NCBI RefSeq assembly: GCF_003987145.1
Contig: NZ_PIPL01000001.1
Span: 930,001-994,000 of the forward strand
Direction: 5' to 3'
Length of the DNA: 64,000 nt
DNA from: Aliidiomarina minuta
GTDB lineage: Bacteria > Pseudomonadota > Gammaproteobacteria > Enterobacterales > Alteromonadaceae
The translations under genes and the position numbers were made by a program. The notes below the pieces were generated by a model. That model did no database searches and was not told the DNA's origin. It saw only the letters and a program-made list of their open reading frames with translations. Below are positions 23,997 to 32,852 of the stretch, piece after piece. The number at the start of each line of letters is the position of its first letter. Position 1 is the first letter of the stretch.

Positions 23997-24170
23997 ATGG
24001 ACCACAGAAACACTGACAGTGCAGAGAGCGATTTTGAATTTGATAACTGCGTTGAGGAACACTTACGTTCTCTGGGTTGGCACGATAGCTGGAGCAACGC
24101 ACCAAATGAGCTTCTTGATCCAGCGACGAAATTAGCTGAAAACGACCTAGGCCGCAAACGCAGAGGCTAA
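23997..24170 (+). CDS. Small acidic protein, unknown
   Basis: 57 aa from ATG 23997, seven bases after AGGGG (an ATG one codon earlier is possible). It begins MDHRNTDSAESDFEF and ends in a basic GRKRRG. A terminator follows at 24206. No family recognised; the ribosome site and the terminator support it being a real gene. Confidence 0.5.
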   Translation: MDHRNTDSAESDFEFDNCVEEHLRSLGWHDSWSNAPNELLDPATKLAENDLGRKRRG

Positions 24171-24205
24171 GCACTCAACAACTCGTACCGTCTTAACTCT
24201 TATTA

Positions 24206-24250
24206 GCGCTCTGTCAGATTTACCGACTAAGCCCAGAGCGCATTTTTTAA
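24206..24250 (+). terminator. Rho-independent terminator
   Basis: GCGCTCTG (24206) and CAGAGCGC (24234-24241) form an 8-bp stem followed by ATTTTTT. It ends the small-gene run on the plus strand. Confidence 0.75.
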
Positions 24251-24379
24251 CACTGTTCTATTGTTCAAAGCTCTTCGCTTTCACAGTAAAATTTAGTATT
24301 TAGAGGATTTTCACATTGTTTCCACTTTACTGAGGACTTTTAGTTAGTTCCCAAACGATAGGGAATAAGTTACTAAAAC

Positions 24380-24937
24380 CTACAGCCTCGGAGGCTCTCT
24401 GAATATAACCATGGGTAAAACTTTCATACCTAAGTCAGTTAATTCCCACAAGTATCGATTTACTCCTCTGACCTCTAGCACTAAACCTCTATCCTTTAAC
24501 CATTGCAATTCTCTCTCAATATCGCCTCGAGTTAGTCCACTATCAGCCGCAATCCCGCTCACTGTCCGATAATTAAACTGAGTTCGCAATAAAGAGGACA
24601 TTACTTTCTCTCTGTCCTTCGTAACCTCATAGGCTAACGACTTAAGCTGATCAATATGCTCTGGCTCTGTTTGGCTTGCTACAAAATCTTCCTTTATTTG
24701 TCTCACTCGCATACGAGCTTCAAAGCCCGCACCTTTAAAGACACTGATCTTATCAATGTTCAAAAAAGCTAAACCAATAGCACCAGCTAAAATGGTAAAT
24801 CCCATTTCAGTTGGCTGTCCTAGAAATCCAAGAACTGCCGTAACTACAAGTAATGAGGTAAGCGAGAAAACCGCTAGCACACAGTTAAAAATATCTGCTT
24901 TATTATTTCTATTTTCTTGCTTATTTGAACCATCCAT
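24380..24937 (-). CDS. Membrane-anchored winged-helix protein
   Basis: 185 aa from ATG 24937 (GGGAGG upstream). Two N-terminal membrane helices (CVLAVFSLTSLLVVTAVLGF and GFTILAGAIGLAFLN) are followed by a helical linker and a C-terminal winged helix (NYRTVSGIAADSGLTRGDIE, then LQWLKDRGLVLEV). The wHTH resembles MarR-like or Rrf2-like folds without a known ligand site. It could sense at the membrane and bind DNA or a partner. It lies downstream of the NdpA-like pair, on the same strand but after a 300-bp gap, so co-transcription is uncertain. Confidence 0.6.
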   Translation of the reverse strand: MDGSNKQENRNNKADIFNCVLAVFSLTSLLVVTAVLGFLGQPTEMGFTILAGAIGLAFLNIDKISVFKGAGFEARMRVRQIKEDFVASQTEPEHIDQLKSLAYEVTKDREKVMSSLLRTQFNYRTVSGIAADSGLTRGDIERELQWLKDRGLVLEVRGVNRYLWELTDLGMKVLPMVIFREPPRL

Positions 24938-25244
24938 AGCTTTCCTCCCTACATAGTTATCGATAGTGAATCTATAAATGTAATTATAAAAAATTCTCAA
25001 GCAAAATAAGTAGTAGACTTTGGAAAAATTTAATCAATAGTGCCATGATTGTCCGCTATAACTAGTAACTTACAAGCTTTTTAAAATTCTCAAGAATAAT
25101 TGATTTTGCTTCTAGACGAAGAACGACCACATAGCTCACTAAATTATTTACCGCCACCTGAATATGCAAAACAGGTGGCATAAAAACTGAAATCACATTG
25201 CATAAGTGGTGTTATTTCAGAGGAAAGGTCGGATTTTACGTAAT

Positions 25245-26486
25245 TCAAGAATTATTACTGCAACTACATAACTTCATTATCCAGTCCTGAAGTACCTGCA
25301 TGTAGGGGGGTAATTCAGAACCTAAAATTATTATGCCCCATAAGGCAAGAGCCAGAGCTGATCCCCATAAATACCTGGTTACTCGTTTTTTTGCATCAGT
25401 TGCCACACCATCCAGTTCATCTTTAACATTTTTCTGAGGCGTTCTTATCTCATCATTGTCTGTTTCATGTGTATTTATACTTATTATTGTATCAAGCAAG
25501 CGTTGACCATTTTGAGAGATGTTATTTATATACCGTTTCGTCTCGGAATGAAGTAGAATTATAAGCGCGCCAACCGCGACTAAAATAAAACCCATTTTTA
25601 AATCGGACTCACCACGCTGGCGCATGAAAATAGTAGCAAGCATTGTTGCTGGCACTATCAGAAGCTTCAAAGTTGTCCCATGAATCGCTTCAAAAATCTT
25701 ACCTATAATATCATTTAGCTTGTCGTAAAGCTCATTCAGTGACTTATCAAGGCCAAACTTGTTAACGTATGCTATAAACTCAGAGTCAAATATAGCGTCA
25801 ATTTTATCTATATTCTCTAACACAGTACTTGCCTTCACTGAATCTTGATTTGAAAAAAAATCAATTACGGCCCTTTTGAAGATAACAATCTTGTCTTGAG
25901 CATGAGGCCCCTCAAATGAAGGAAGTCGAATCTCTTTTTTTGATTTATGCAGAGATGAGATAAAACTAGAATCAAAAGTAAAATCGATCATGAGTGAACT
26001 AGATTTGCCATCTGACTTAACCGAGTTCATCCAAAATGAAAATCTTGTGTCCTCCTGAGAGATGTAAGAAGCAGTCTGCTTCAATAAATTGAATGTGCGA
26101 ATTATGCTTACTAAAGTCTGATCGTCTGCGTCAATTTTATTTATTTCGGAGTTAGCACCACCTTTATATAGAATAATTTTTTCTAATTCATCTTTGAAGT
26201 CACCACTTTCTTTATCAAGAAATAATGGAAGTTTAGTGTTTATGAATCCACCAATTTCAAAGATACATTGACTAGGACGGTAATCAAAAGAATATACCGT
26301 CATATTTTCTGTATCTACATCATAAGAATCGGGAAGTTCATCCTCGAGAATTTCATAATCTGCCTGAGAGTTTTCTCTAAAACTATACTCTCCCGGACAA
26401 ACGAAATAGATAAGCATCTCACTTTTATATACATGATCTGCATAATCCCACAAACCCTCTAAGATTTGAGCAACATGTCTACTCAC
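25245..26486 (-). CDS. Unknown protein with C-terminal membrane helices, partner of NdpA-like protein
   Basis: 413 aa. Residues 1-270 are an uncharacterised, AT-rich-coded soluble region. Then come three hydrophobic helices: LKLLIVPATMLATIF, MGFILVAVGALIILLHS and, after a charged stretch, YLWGSALALALWGIIILGS. It ends in a Cys-rich tail (MKLCSCSNNS). The ATG overlaps the stop of the NdpA-like gene by 4 bp, so the two are translationally coupled. A sensor plus membrane effector arrangement is possible, as in abortive-infection systems. No domain is recognised, so this is inference. Confidence 0.6.
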   Translation of the reverse strand: MSRHVAQILEGLWDYADHVYKSEMLIYFVCPGEYSFRENSQADYEILEDELPDSYDVDTENMTVYSFDYRPSQCIFEIGGFINTKLPLFLDKESGDFKDELEKIILYKGGANSEINKIDADDQTLVSIIRTFNLLKQTASYISQEDTRFSFWMNSVKSDGKSSSLMIDFTFDSSFISSLHKSKKEIRLPSFEGPHAQDKIVIFKRAVIDFFSNQDSVKASTVLENIDKIDAIFDSEFIAYVNKFGLDKSLNELYDKLNDIIGKIFEAIHGTTLKLLIVPATMLATIFMRQRGESDLKMGFILVAVGALIILLHSETKRYINNISQNGQRLLDTIISINTHETDNDEIRTPQKNVKDELDGVATDAKKRVTRYLWGSALALALWGIIILGSELPPYMQVLQDWIMKLCSCSNNS

Positions 26487-27634
26487 CCTTTAAGTGCCCG
26501 TTTAATTTCAGCAATGACATCAGCGTCCGTAACTTTTTCCTCAAAGCTTAAAATATCCGTAGAGGCATCAAATTTCAATGACGAATTAGAATTGACACCC
26601 TTTCTTCCGATATCATCTAAGCGGAATTTCACTTGAATAGAGTTGATATTAATATCCACCCAAACTAGAGTGTTTCTTTGCTCCGATGATAAAACGACTT
26701 TTTCATTTACAGGATAGTCGTTCTTAGTCAAATATCTTTTCAATTCACCTTTACAATGCGTATGACTTGCTGGCAAATGAGAATCTAAATAACTTTCCAA
26801 GTCATTAATTAATACTCCATCTCTATTCCTCGGGCTTGCTATAAAACTATGCATGCTGTCCTTTAAACTAATTTTAACTGACCGATTTAAACTCAAACTA
26901 TCAAGAAATGAATTAAGACCGTTAATTAGGTTATCTGCTGCATCTTTATTCTTCACATAGTTTAACGCACCCAAGCCATTAAAAAAGTAGTCCCGCACTC
27001 CACCCTGGCCAGCTATAAAACACATGTCGCTATGCTCTTGCTGAGGATTACTACTTATATTACTTTTAAAGATATCTACATCAATACGAGCTGACTGGAG
27101 TAAATTAGAAAAGTCGATTGCTGGTACTTTGGTGATCCTATATTTGGAGTCAAATTGCAAAGCCTCAGAAGCCCTTATCATTGAAATATTTAAGATATTG
27201 CTTTCTGTGCCTGCAATTTTCACACCATTTCGAGCTCTGTAAGATTCATATAAAACTGCTGTTACTATAAATCCTGACTTGAGCTGTGAGTTATTTAGTT
27301 GACTTTTTAAGTGGCTAGAAACAAATGAACTCATCGCGCCTAAAAAATCTTTATTCGATGGCGTACTTTTATTATTGAATTCATGAAGCTTTGCTGCAAG
27401 CGAATTATTAACACCTCGGCCAGAGCTCAAGTTCGTATAAGTTTTAGCTCTACCATTAAATGAATGATCAAGCTCGTTAGCAAATGTAGTTGAGGCAACA
27501 TCTTTGACGTTCCAAGGAACCCCAGTGTCGATAGTCCATTTATTGTTACCAACTTGATTAGTTGATTTCGGGGTAAATTGAAATGCAATTGCAAACTTAA
27601 CTTCGCATTCCTGCTTTTCCGTTATGACGGCCAT
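26483..27634 (-). CDS. NdpA/YejK-like nucleoid-associated family protein
   Basis: 383 aa. The middle and C-terminal parts follow the 37-kDa nucleoid-associated (NA37/NdpA) pattern: AIDFSNLLQSARIDVDIFKS, then FIAGQGGVRDYFFNGLG (as in the FLKGRVGRKVADFFMDFLG of YejK), and near the end LKFDASTDILSFEEK (as in [21 protein letters not shown]). The N-terminal 80 residues differ. Chromosomal YejK associates with the nucleoid and topoisomerase IV. Island versions are uncharacterised as far as I know. It is coupled to the membrane protein downstream. GGAAAG precedes ATG 27634. Confidence 0.7.
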   Translation of the reverse strand: MAVITEKQECEVKFAIAFQFTPKSTNQVGNNKWTIDTGVPWNVKDVASTTFANELDHSFNGRAKTYTNLSSGRGVNNSLAAKLHEFNNKSTPSNKDFLGAMSSFVSSHLKSQLNNSQLKSGFIVTAVLYESYRARNGVKIAGTESNILNISMIRASEALQFDSKYRITKVPAIDFSNLLQSARIDVDIFKSNISSNPQQEHSDMCFIAGQGGVRDYFFNGLGALNYVKNKDAADNLINGLNSFLDSLSLNRSVKISLKDSMHSFIASPRNRDGVLINDLESYLDSHLPASHTHCKGELKRYLTKNDYPVNEKVVLSSEQRNTLVWVDININSIQVKFRLDDIGRKGVNSNSSLKFDASTDILSFEEKVTDADVIAEIKRALKG

Positions 27635-27752
27635 ATCTTTCCATCCTTAGTTGTTATCGTGATAAGACATCATAAATCAGCTAACTTTGCAACGTTTTTG
27701 CAACACATTTCACATCATTAGCATCTAATACGCTTCACATGTTAAAATGCTC

Positions 27753-28970
27753 TTATAGCCTATTTAAATACTGACTCCACCACTCCATCAACTCGCGCCG
27801 CCGCTCTAAATAATTAGAGCGGTTATAAGCGCTCCTCACCTGGTTAGCATCAACATGAGCCAGCGCCGCTTCTATCAAGTCAGGATCTTTCCCCTCTTCA
27901 TTCAAAATGGTACTCGCCAATGCACGCAGCCCATGACTCACCAACTTACCACCATACCCCATTCGCTTAATCGCCATATTGGCTGTTTGATTGTTCGTAT
28001 GTGTCTGAGGGTTCCTCTGCGACGGGAATATATGCTCTCGCTCACCACTGATAGGCCTCATTTTATCCAGTATCCGCTTGGCTTCTGAGCTAAGCGGAAC
28101 TGTATGCGCCTTTCTTTTTTTCATCCGCTCTGCAGGTATTACCCAGTCTATTTGGCCATCGTCATGCTCAACAAGCTCGTCCCAGCGAGCGCCAGCAGCC
28201 TCTGACGGTCTTGTCATGGTGTGAAGCTGCCAACGTATCAGATACTTTGTAGTTAAGGTCAGGCTGGCATCCTGAAGCTTCTCTAGAAACGCAGGTAACT
28301 CATCTGGTGCCAGTGTTGGCATGTTTCGCTTCTCTGGGCTCTTAAACGCAGAGCCTACCGCTGCTAACGGATTAGCATGAATGATGCCGCTATTCACAGC
28401 GTGGATCATTACTTCATTAACACGCTGGTTTACGCGCTTCACAGTCTCTAACCTGCCGCTTTCTTCTACGGGACGCATGACTTCAATTAACTTAGGGGCA
28501 GTGAGATCCCCGATTGGTGTTTTACCTAGCTTCGGAAAGACGTGCAGAAGTAAAGACCTCCAAATGTCATCTGCATAATCTGCGGTCACTTTTGTTTTCT
28601 TCACTTCAAACCACAAAGCAGTGACATGCTCTAAAGTTGAACGTGCCGACGCTCGATCGCTTTCAGCCTTCTCTTCTCGGCTCACTTTAGGATCCATACC
28701 AGCGGCCACCTTCGAACGGGCATCATCAGCCAAAGCTCTTGCTTGCGCCAGCTTTACATCAGGGTATGCACCCAACCCCATATTTAGTCGCTTTTTGGTT
28801 ACCGGGTGAATGTAATTAAAGTTCCAGAGTTTGGAGCCATTCGCACGTACGCGAAGCTGCAAGCCGTTGCCATCAGTCATCACCCTGTCTTTGGGTTTGT
28901 CAGTATCATGATCTTTTGGTTTGGCGGTCTTAACCGCCGTGTCAGTGAGGCGTTTAGCAGCTTTAGGCAT
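27753..28970 (-). CDS. int: P4-type tyrosine integrase of the island
   Basis: 405 aa from ATG 28970 (GGGAAACGGGT upstream); nine more codons upstream are possible. The N-terminal DUF4102-type arm domain (TDTAVKTAKP, GLQLRVRANGSKLW, MGLGAYPDVKLAQAR) is followed by a SAM-like core and the catalytic domain with Arg in MTRPSEAAG, H-x-x-R in SHGLRALAS, His in LAHVDANQV, and Tyr in YNRSNYLERR. It lies 191 bp from the tmRNA 3' end, the usual place for an integrase that targets ssrA. Confidence 0.92.
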   Translation of the reverse strand: MPKAAKRLTDTAVKTAKPKDHDTDKPKDRVMTDGNGLQLRVRANGSKLWNFNYIHPVTKKRLNMGLGAYPDVKLAQARALADDARSKVAAGMDPKVSREEKAESDRASARSTLEHVTALWFEVKKTKVTADYADDIWRSLLLHVFPKLGKTPIGDLTAPKLIEVMRPVEESGRLETVKRVNQRVNEVMIHAVNSGIIHANPLAAVGSAFKSPEKRNMPTLAPDELPAFLEKLQDASLTLTTKYLIRWQLHTMTRPSEAAGARWDELVEHDDGQIDWVIPAERMKKRKAHTVPLSSEAKRILDKMRPISGEREHIFPSQRNPQTHTNNQTANMAIKRMGYGGKLVSHGLRALASTILNEEGKDPDLIEAALAHVDANQVRSAYNRSNYLERRRELMEWWSQYLNRL

Positions 28971-29128
28971 ACCCGTTTCCCTGTTTATGTATTCCAAGAA
29001 TGTATCCTAGCACGTGTGGAATACATCCTGGAATACATAAAGTTTGGGTTTAAGTGGGTTCTCTTGGTATCGAATTGATTAAAAAATACACACAAATAAC
29101 GCTAAACGCCTGATTTTAGACATAAAAA

Positions 29129-29148
29129 AGGACGCCCTGGGGCGTCCT
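29129..29148 (-). terminator. Island-supplied terminator behind ssrA
   Basis: AGGACGCCC, TG, GGGCGTCCT (9-bp stem). On the minus strand it ends in TTTTTT, so it would stop tmRNA transcription just inside the element, replacing the host terminator now stranded at 13570. Confidence 0.7.
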
Positions 29149-29160
29149 GATTCATTTAAG

Positions 29161-29184
29161 TGGTGGAGCTGGCGGGATTTGAAC
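29161..29184. repeat. Right attachment site (24-bp direct repeat within ssrA 3' end)
   Basis: The matching copy of 13603-13626. It forms the last 24 bases of the functional tmRNA gene, so integration leaves ssrA intact. Confidence 0.9.
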
Positions 29185-29516
29185 CCGCGTCCGCAATAAC
29201 TCCGCTCTCGGTACTACATGCTTAGCCATCTCATTTAGTTAACTGCGTAGGTCGTCGAGTGGCAGACTACCAGGCAGCGATCTCGATTGGTTTTAACGTT
29301 TTGGCTACGAGAGAAGCCGCCACGCGATTCTGATTTAGATGACTATCCAAACCTGGTCTCTCAGACTAAGCGCCAGTGGATAGCTAGCGGGCTATTATGC
29401 CGCTAGAGCGTAGTTGTCGTCGTTTGCAACTATAAAGTTGAGGCTTTTTACGAGGCCAGCCTCACCTCGGCATGCACCTTAAGTTTCATTTATCCCGTCG
29501 AATCCAGATCAGCCCC
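29161..29516 (-). ncRNA. ssrA: tmRNA (transfer-messenger RNA)
   Basis: The 5' end GGGGCTGATCTGGATTCGAC begins at 29516 and the 3' end CTCCACCA is at 29161-29168, with tRNA-like ends that can pair. The tag reading frame starts with the GCA resume codon at 29427-29425 and encodes ANDDNYALAA, followed by TAA and TAG. Length about 356 nt, normal for the family. It rescues stalled ribosomes with SmpB (not in this window). The 3' end is the island's att site. Confidence 0.95.
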
Positions 29517-29662
29517 GAATTCTGGTATAGCTTACTTACTTAAGATCCTGTGCAGTCTACCCTACTACCTGACATAACTCCAGATGATTCACGCTATATC
29601 AGGCCAGATGCTCACTGCGTAATCAATATTATAGACCAGGCAATAACAGATAAGTTCAGGCT

Positions 29663-30772
29663 CTAATCCTGTTTACCTTCATTTATTTTACGCCAGTTCA
29701 GCTCATGCTGAATAGTTGGCTTGGGTTCCAGCATATCCGGATCAAGATCCGCGATATCTTCGCCCGCTTTCAAACGGTTGGCAAAATCTGGATTCGCCAG
29801 TGCTTTTTTACCCACAGCAAGCAGCACGTCAGGGTATTTGGCTGCGATATCTTCAGCGTTATATTCTGTCACGCCACCATTTACGATGACTTCCAGGTCT
29901 TCAATTTCGGTAGCAACCTCCGCCAGCGATTTATCGCTGTCTTTGAGTGCTTTGCGGTTCACATTGATGTCTGAAGTGTGGACATAAGTAAGACCCGCAT
30001 CACGTAGTTTTTCCAGCATGTAGCGGAAACCATCTTCGCCTTCTGGCCACTGGTAATCATAGTCTGTCAACGCCACCTGGCTAATGCGCATACCAATGAT
30101 GTAGTCATCACCCAATGCGTCACGCAAGGATTTCACCAAAAGCGTCAGGAAACGCAAACGACCATCCAGGCTATTGCCCCACTGATCGTTGCGCTCATTA
30201 AAATAAGTACTCAGTAACTGGTTAAGCAAATATCCGTCGGCGGCGTGCAGCTCTACGCCAACAAAACCAGCTTCTTTAGCGCGTTTAGCCGCACCCACAA
30301 AACCATTCAGAATCTGGTTGAAATCGCCTTCGTCCAGTACTTCCGGTTTCTGCCAGGTATCCGCCTTTCCGTACATGCTAAGCGGTTCACCTTTTGGTCG
30401 TATTTCCGAAGGGGCTTTGGCATGTTCATAAAAACGATTGTACTGAAGTTGTCCACCTGCATGCATAAGCTGACAAATCATTTCAGCACCAGAGTGCTGA
30501 ACCTTCTCAACCACTTTTTTCCAACCGGCCTGCTGCTCATCATCGGTAATGCCCGGCTGATACTGATATGCCTGACTAGCTTTACGATCTGAATACACGC
30601 CCTCGCTGATTACCAGGCCAAAACCTCCTTCAGCGAAACGAGCATAGTAATCTTCCATTAAGTCCGTGGGTTCACCCTCATGTTCGGCACTAATGCGGGT
30701 CATCGGAGCCACGACCAGTCTGTTCGATAACTCAAGGCTTCCCAGTTTGGCCGCGCTAAAAACTTCAGACAT
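29663..30772 (-). CDS. Old yellow enzyme-family NADH:flavin oxidoreductase (NemA-like)
   Basis: 369 aa. N-terminal LSNRLVVAPMTRISAEHEGE, FMN-binding QLMHAGGQ, active-site VELHAADGYLLNQLLSTYFN followed by WGNSLDGRLRF, and VNGGV near the end: all classic OYE landmarks. Such enzymes reduce activated alkenes, nitroesters or quinone-like electrophiles using NAD(P)H. It precedes wrbA's end by 140 bp on the same strand; both are flavin quinone/electrophile-stress enzymes, so joint regulation is plausible. Confidence 0.88.
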   Translation of the reverse strand: MSEVFSAAKLGSLELSNRLVVAPMTRISAEHEGEPTDLMEDYYARFAEGGFGLVISEGVYSDRKASQAYQYQPGITDDEQQAGWKKVVEKVQHSGAEMICQLMHAGGQLQYNRFYEHAKAPSEIRPKGEPLSMYGKADTWQKPEVLDEGDFNQILNGFVGAAKRAKEAGFVGVELHAADGYLLNQLLSTYFNERNDQWGNSLDGRLRFLTLLVKSLRDALGDDYIIGMRISQVALTDYDYQWPEGEDGFRYMLEKLRDAGLTYVHTSDINVNRKALKDSDKSLAEVATEIEDLEVIVNGGVTEYNAEDIAAKYPDVLLAVGKKALANPDFANRLKAGEDIADLDPDMLEPKPTIQHELNWRKINEGKQD

Positions 30773-30911
30773 AAGCTCTCCTGCTTCTGATTTTTCTAAT
30801 TAATAGGTTCCTTTTAAACATCGGGGCGAAATCAACATATGTCAACGTCGCCCCGCCTAAAAAGGTTCCTTTGACCTTAAACTTTACGCCACCGGTCGCA
30901 AATCAGATCGC

Positions 30912-31511
30912 TTATTTAGAAAGCTTTACCGCAAGTTTAGCGATGTGTTCGCCTTGAAAACGTGCACCAGCCAGTTCATTTTCTGAAGGCTGCCGGGAGC
31001 CATCGCCCGCTGCCAGCGTGCTGGCTCCGTAGGGAGTGCCCCCTGTAATTTCGTCCATGGCCATCTGCCCTTTAAAACTATAAGGCAACCCGGCAATGAC
31101 AAAACCTAAGTGTAAAAGTACCGTATGGAAGCTTAAAATCGTGCTTTCCTGACCCCCATGTTGACTACCAGTAGAGGTAAATACGCCCCCTACCTTGCCA
31201 ATAAGAGAGCCTTCCATCCATAAAGCGCCGGCCTGGTCGAGGAAGTTTTTCATTTGCGATGCCATGTTACCAAAGCGGGTTGGTGTGCCAAAGATCACCG
31301 CATCGTAGTCCACCAGATCCTGCACTTGAGCGATTGGCGCGTCCTGGTCAACTTTATAACCGGAGTTTTTCGCCACATCTTCAGGCACAAGCTCAAGAAC
31401 ACGTTTGATATCGACATCGGCACCGCCAGAACGCGCGCCTTCGGCCACTGCTTTTGCCATGGTTTCAACATGACCGTAACTGGAATAATAGACAACTAAT
31501 ACTTTAGCCAT
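30912..31511 (-). CDS. wrbA: NAD(P)H:quinone oxidoreductase WrbA
   Basis: 199 aa from ATG 31511 (GAGG upstream; a longer start at 31523 is unlikely). Flavodoxin-like N-terminus [19 protein letters not shown] loop [39 protein letters not shown] and C-terminal [12 protein letters not shown] match WrbA tetrameric flavoproteins. The enzyme does two-electron quinone reduction in the cytoplasm and protects from redox cycling. Confidence 0.95.
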   Translation of the reverse strand: MAKVLVVYYSSYGHVETMAKAVAEGARSGGADVDIKRVLELVPEDVAKNSGYKVDQDAPIAQVQDLVDYDAVIFGTPTRFGNMASQMKNFLDQAGALWMEGSLIGKVGGVFTSTGSQHGGQESTILSFHTVLLHLGFVIAGLPYSFKGQMAMDEITGGTPYGASTLAAGDGSRQPSENELAGARFQGEHIAKLAVKLSK

Positions 31512-31608
31512 GATATGCCTCATTAGCCTGAGAATTGAATAAGCTCACACTACTAGGTATAGCAAGTAGGGAGAAGAACAACCATTGTATTATCGGGTTC
31601 AGAACATT

Positions 31609-32718
31609 CTATTTTGTCGAATGTTCTGATAATACCAATGCTGCGCGCAATCGTTTACTGCCATAACCAAAGGCACGACTGAAAATCTCCCGGGGGACAG
31701 GCAAATACTGCCGGGCAGAAGGACTTTGCCAGGGCACACTATCTTCATCCGGATCATTAATATAGACAAAATCATCGTCCATCGCGGTGATTAGTACCCA
31801 GTGCGGTGCTTTGGACTGATCAAACTGGTAGGTGCTTATTAATGCCATCACCAGCTTGCCTTCAGCTAAATCATCACGCAGGTGATCAGCACTGTAGTCA
31901 CTGGTGTTCACGGCCACACCAGCTTCCTGCAAAGCATCAATGTCCGCCTGCTGGATGCGTATCATGACCTCGCGTTTTTGCACATTGCGAACTGAATCAA
32001 GCAGCAGCGGGCCTTCCTGGCTAACCCATAGCTCCACGCCTAAACCACGCTGATACGCAGCCCTGGCCAGACCATGCGGGCCACAACCGCCGTGTCCGGA
32101 AGTCATATAAATAGTGGTGGATTCGCGCCACAACTCAAGTTCGTCACGCGCTGGATCCGATGAAGGCTGACCAAAATAATGCAGTGCCATTAATAAACTG
32201 GCGGGGCCACAGGTAAAAGGTGTGGTCTGGGTCAAGTAAGGCACCTGGCGCGGTAAACGCTCACTATCAAAGAAGTGCAGCTGTTTTTGTAATACCGTGG
32301 CATCCGAATGATCCTCAAAATAATCGTTCTTAAGGCCAATGTCGTGATAGCCCCGGGCATGGAAAAAGCGCAGGGCATGACGATCATCGGCTTTGACCTC
32401 CAGGCGCAGAAACAGGCTTAACGCTTCTTCGGCACTTTTTTCTGTATATGCCAGTAGTTCACTGCCTAATCCACGATTTTGCTGCAAAGGGTCAATTGCA
32501 AATGAATACAAGCGGGCCAGCTTCGTCGCCTGGCGAAATAGCAAAATCGCATACCCCCTGACCTGCTGTTCATCCTCAATCACAGTGACCCATGCTTCAT
32601 TAAGCTTAATAAAGCGGCGAAAACTGCGTTCACTTAAGGCATCATAAGGGAAACAAAGCGCTTCTATTTTAGCCAGGGCTTTGACGTCAGTCAGCTGTGC
32701 TAAACGAATAATGCTCAT
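31609..32718 (-). CDS. GNAT acetyltransferase fused to a C39-like peptidase domain
   Basis: 369 aa. Residues 1-145 are a RimI-like GNAT fold with the acetyl-CoA loop QNRGLGSELL. Residues 155-365 are a papain-like C39 domain: catalytic-Cys helix TPFTCGPASLLMALHYF, His in KAPHWVLITAMD, Asp in YINDPDEDS. It has no signal peptide or transporter, so it is not a bacteriocin exporter component. The same fusion recurs in marine gammaproteobacteria, but its substrate is unknown to me. The link of an acetyltransferase with a protease suggests peptide maturation. Confidence 0.85.
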   Translation of the reverse strand: MSIIRLAQLTDVKALAKIEALCFPYDALSERSFRRFIKLNEAWVTVIEDEQQVRGYAILLFRQATKLARLYSFAIDPLQQNRGLGSELLAYTEKSAEEALSLFLRLEVKADDRHALRFFHARGYHDIGLKNDYFEDHSDATVLQKQLHFFDSERLPRQVPYLTQTTPFTCGPASLLMALHYFGQPSSDPARDELELWRESTTIYMTSGHGGCGPHGLARAAYQRGLGVELWVSQEGPLLLDSVRNVQKREVMIRIQQADIDALQEAGVAVNTSDYSADHLRDDLAEGKLVMALISTYQFDQSKAPHWVLITAMDDDFVYINDPDEDSVPWQSPSARQYLPVPREIFSRAFGYGSKRLRAALVLSEHSTK

Positions 32719-32852
32719 GAAATGCCAGAGAGGTCAGGTGTAGGTGCATTATTTGACGCTTTTTCATTCAACAGCGCAAGTAGCCGCTGCAAAAAAATAC
32801 TGCTAAAATACGCGCCAAATTCCTTCCTGGCCAAACGACACGAGGATCTTCA

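Larger units (their letters stand above)
13603..29184. mobile_element. 15.6-kb integrated island in ssrA
   Basis: The element lies between two 24-bp copies of the tmRNA 3' end. A P4-type integrase is adjacent to the intact ssrA copy. Contents: unassigned regulator-like protein, 11-bp repeat array, inovirus-Gp2-type replication protein, secreted HExxH lipoprotein, RadC/AlpA modules, AAA+ ATPase plus subtilase, compact tyrosine recombinase, membrane wHTH protein, and a membrane protein plus NdpA-like pair. No structural phage or conjugation genes. Gene content is typical of satellite-like or mobilisable islands. The right part (24.3-27.7 kb) is visibly more AT-rich than the host DNA. Confidence 0.9.
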
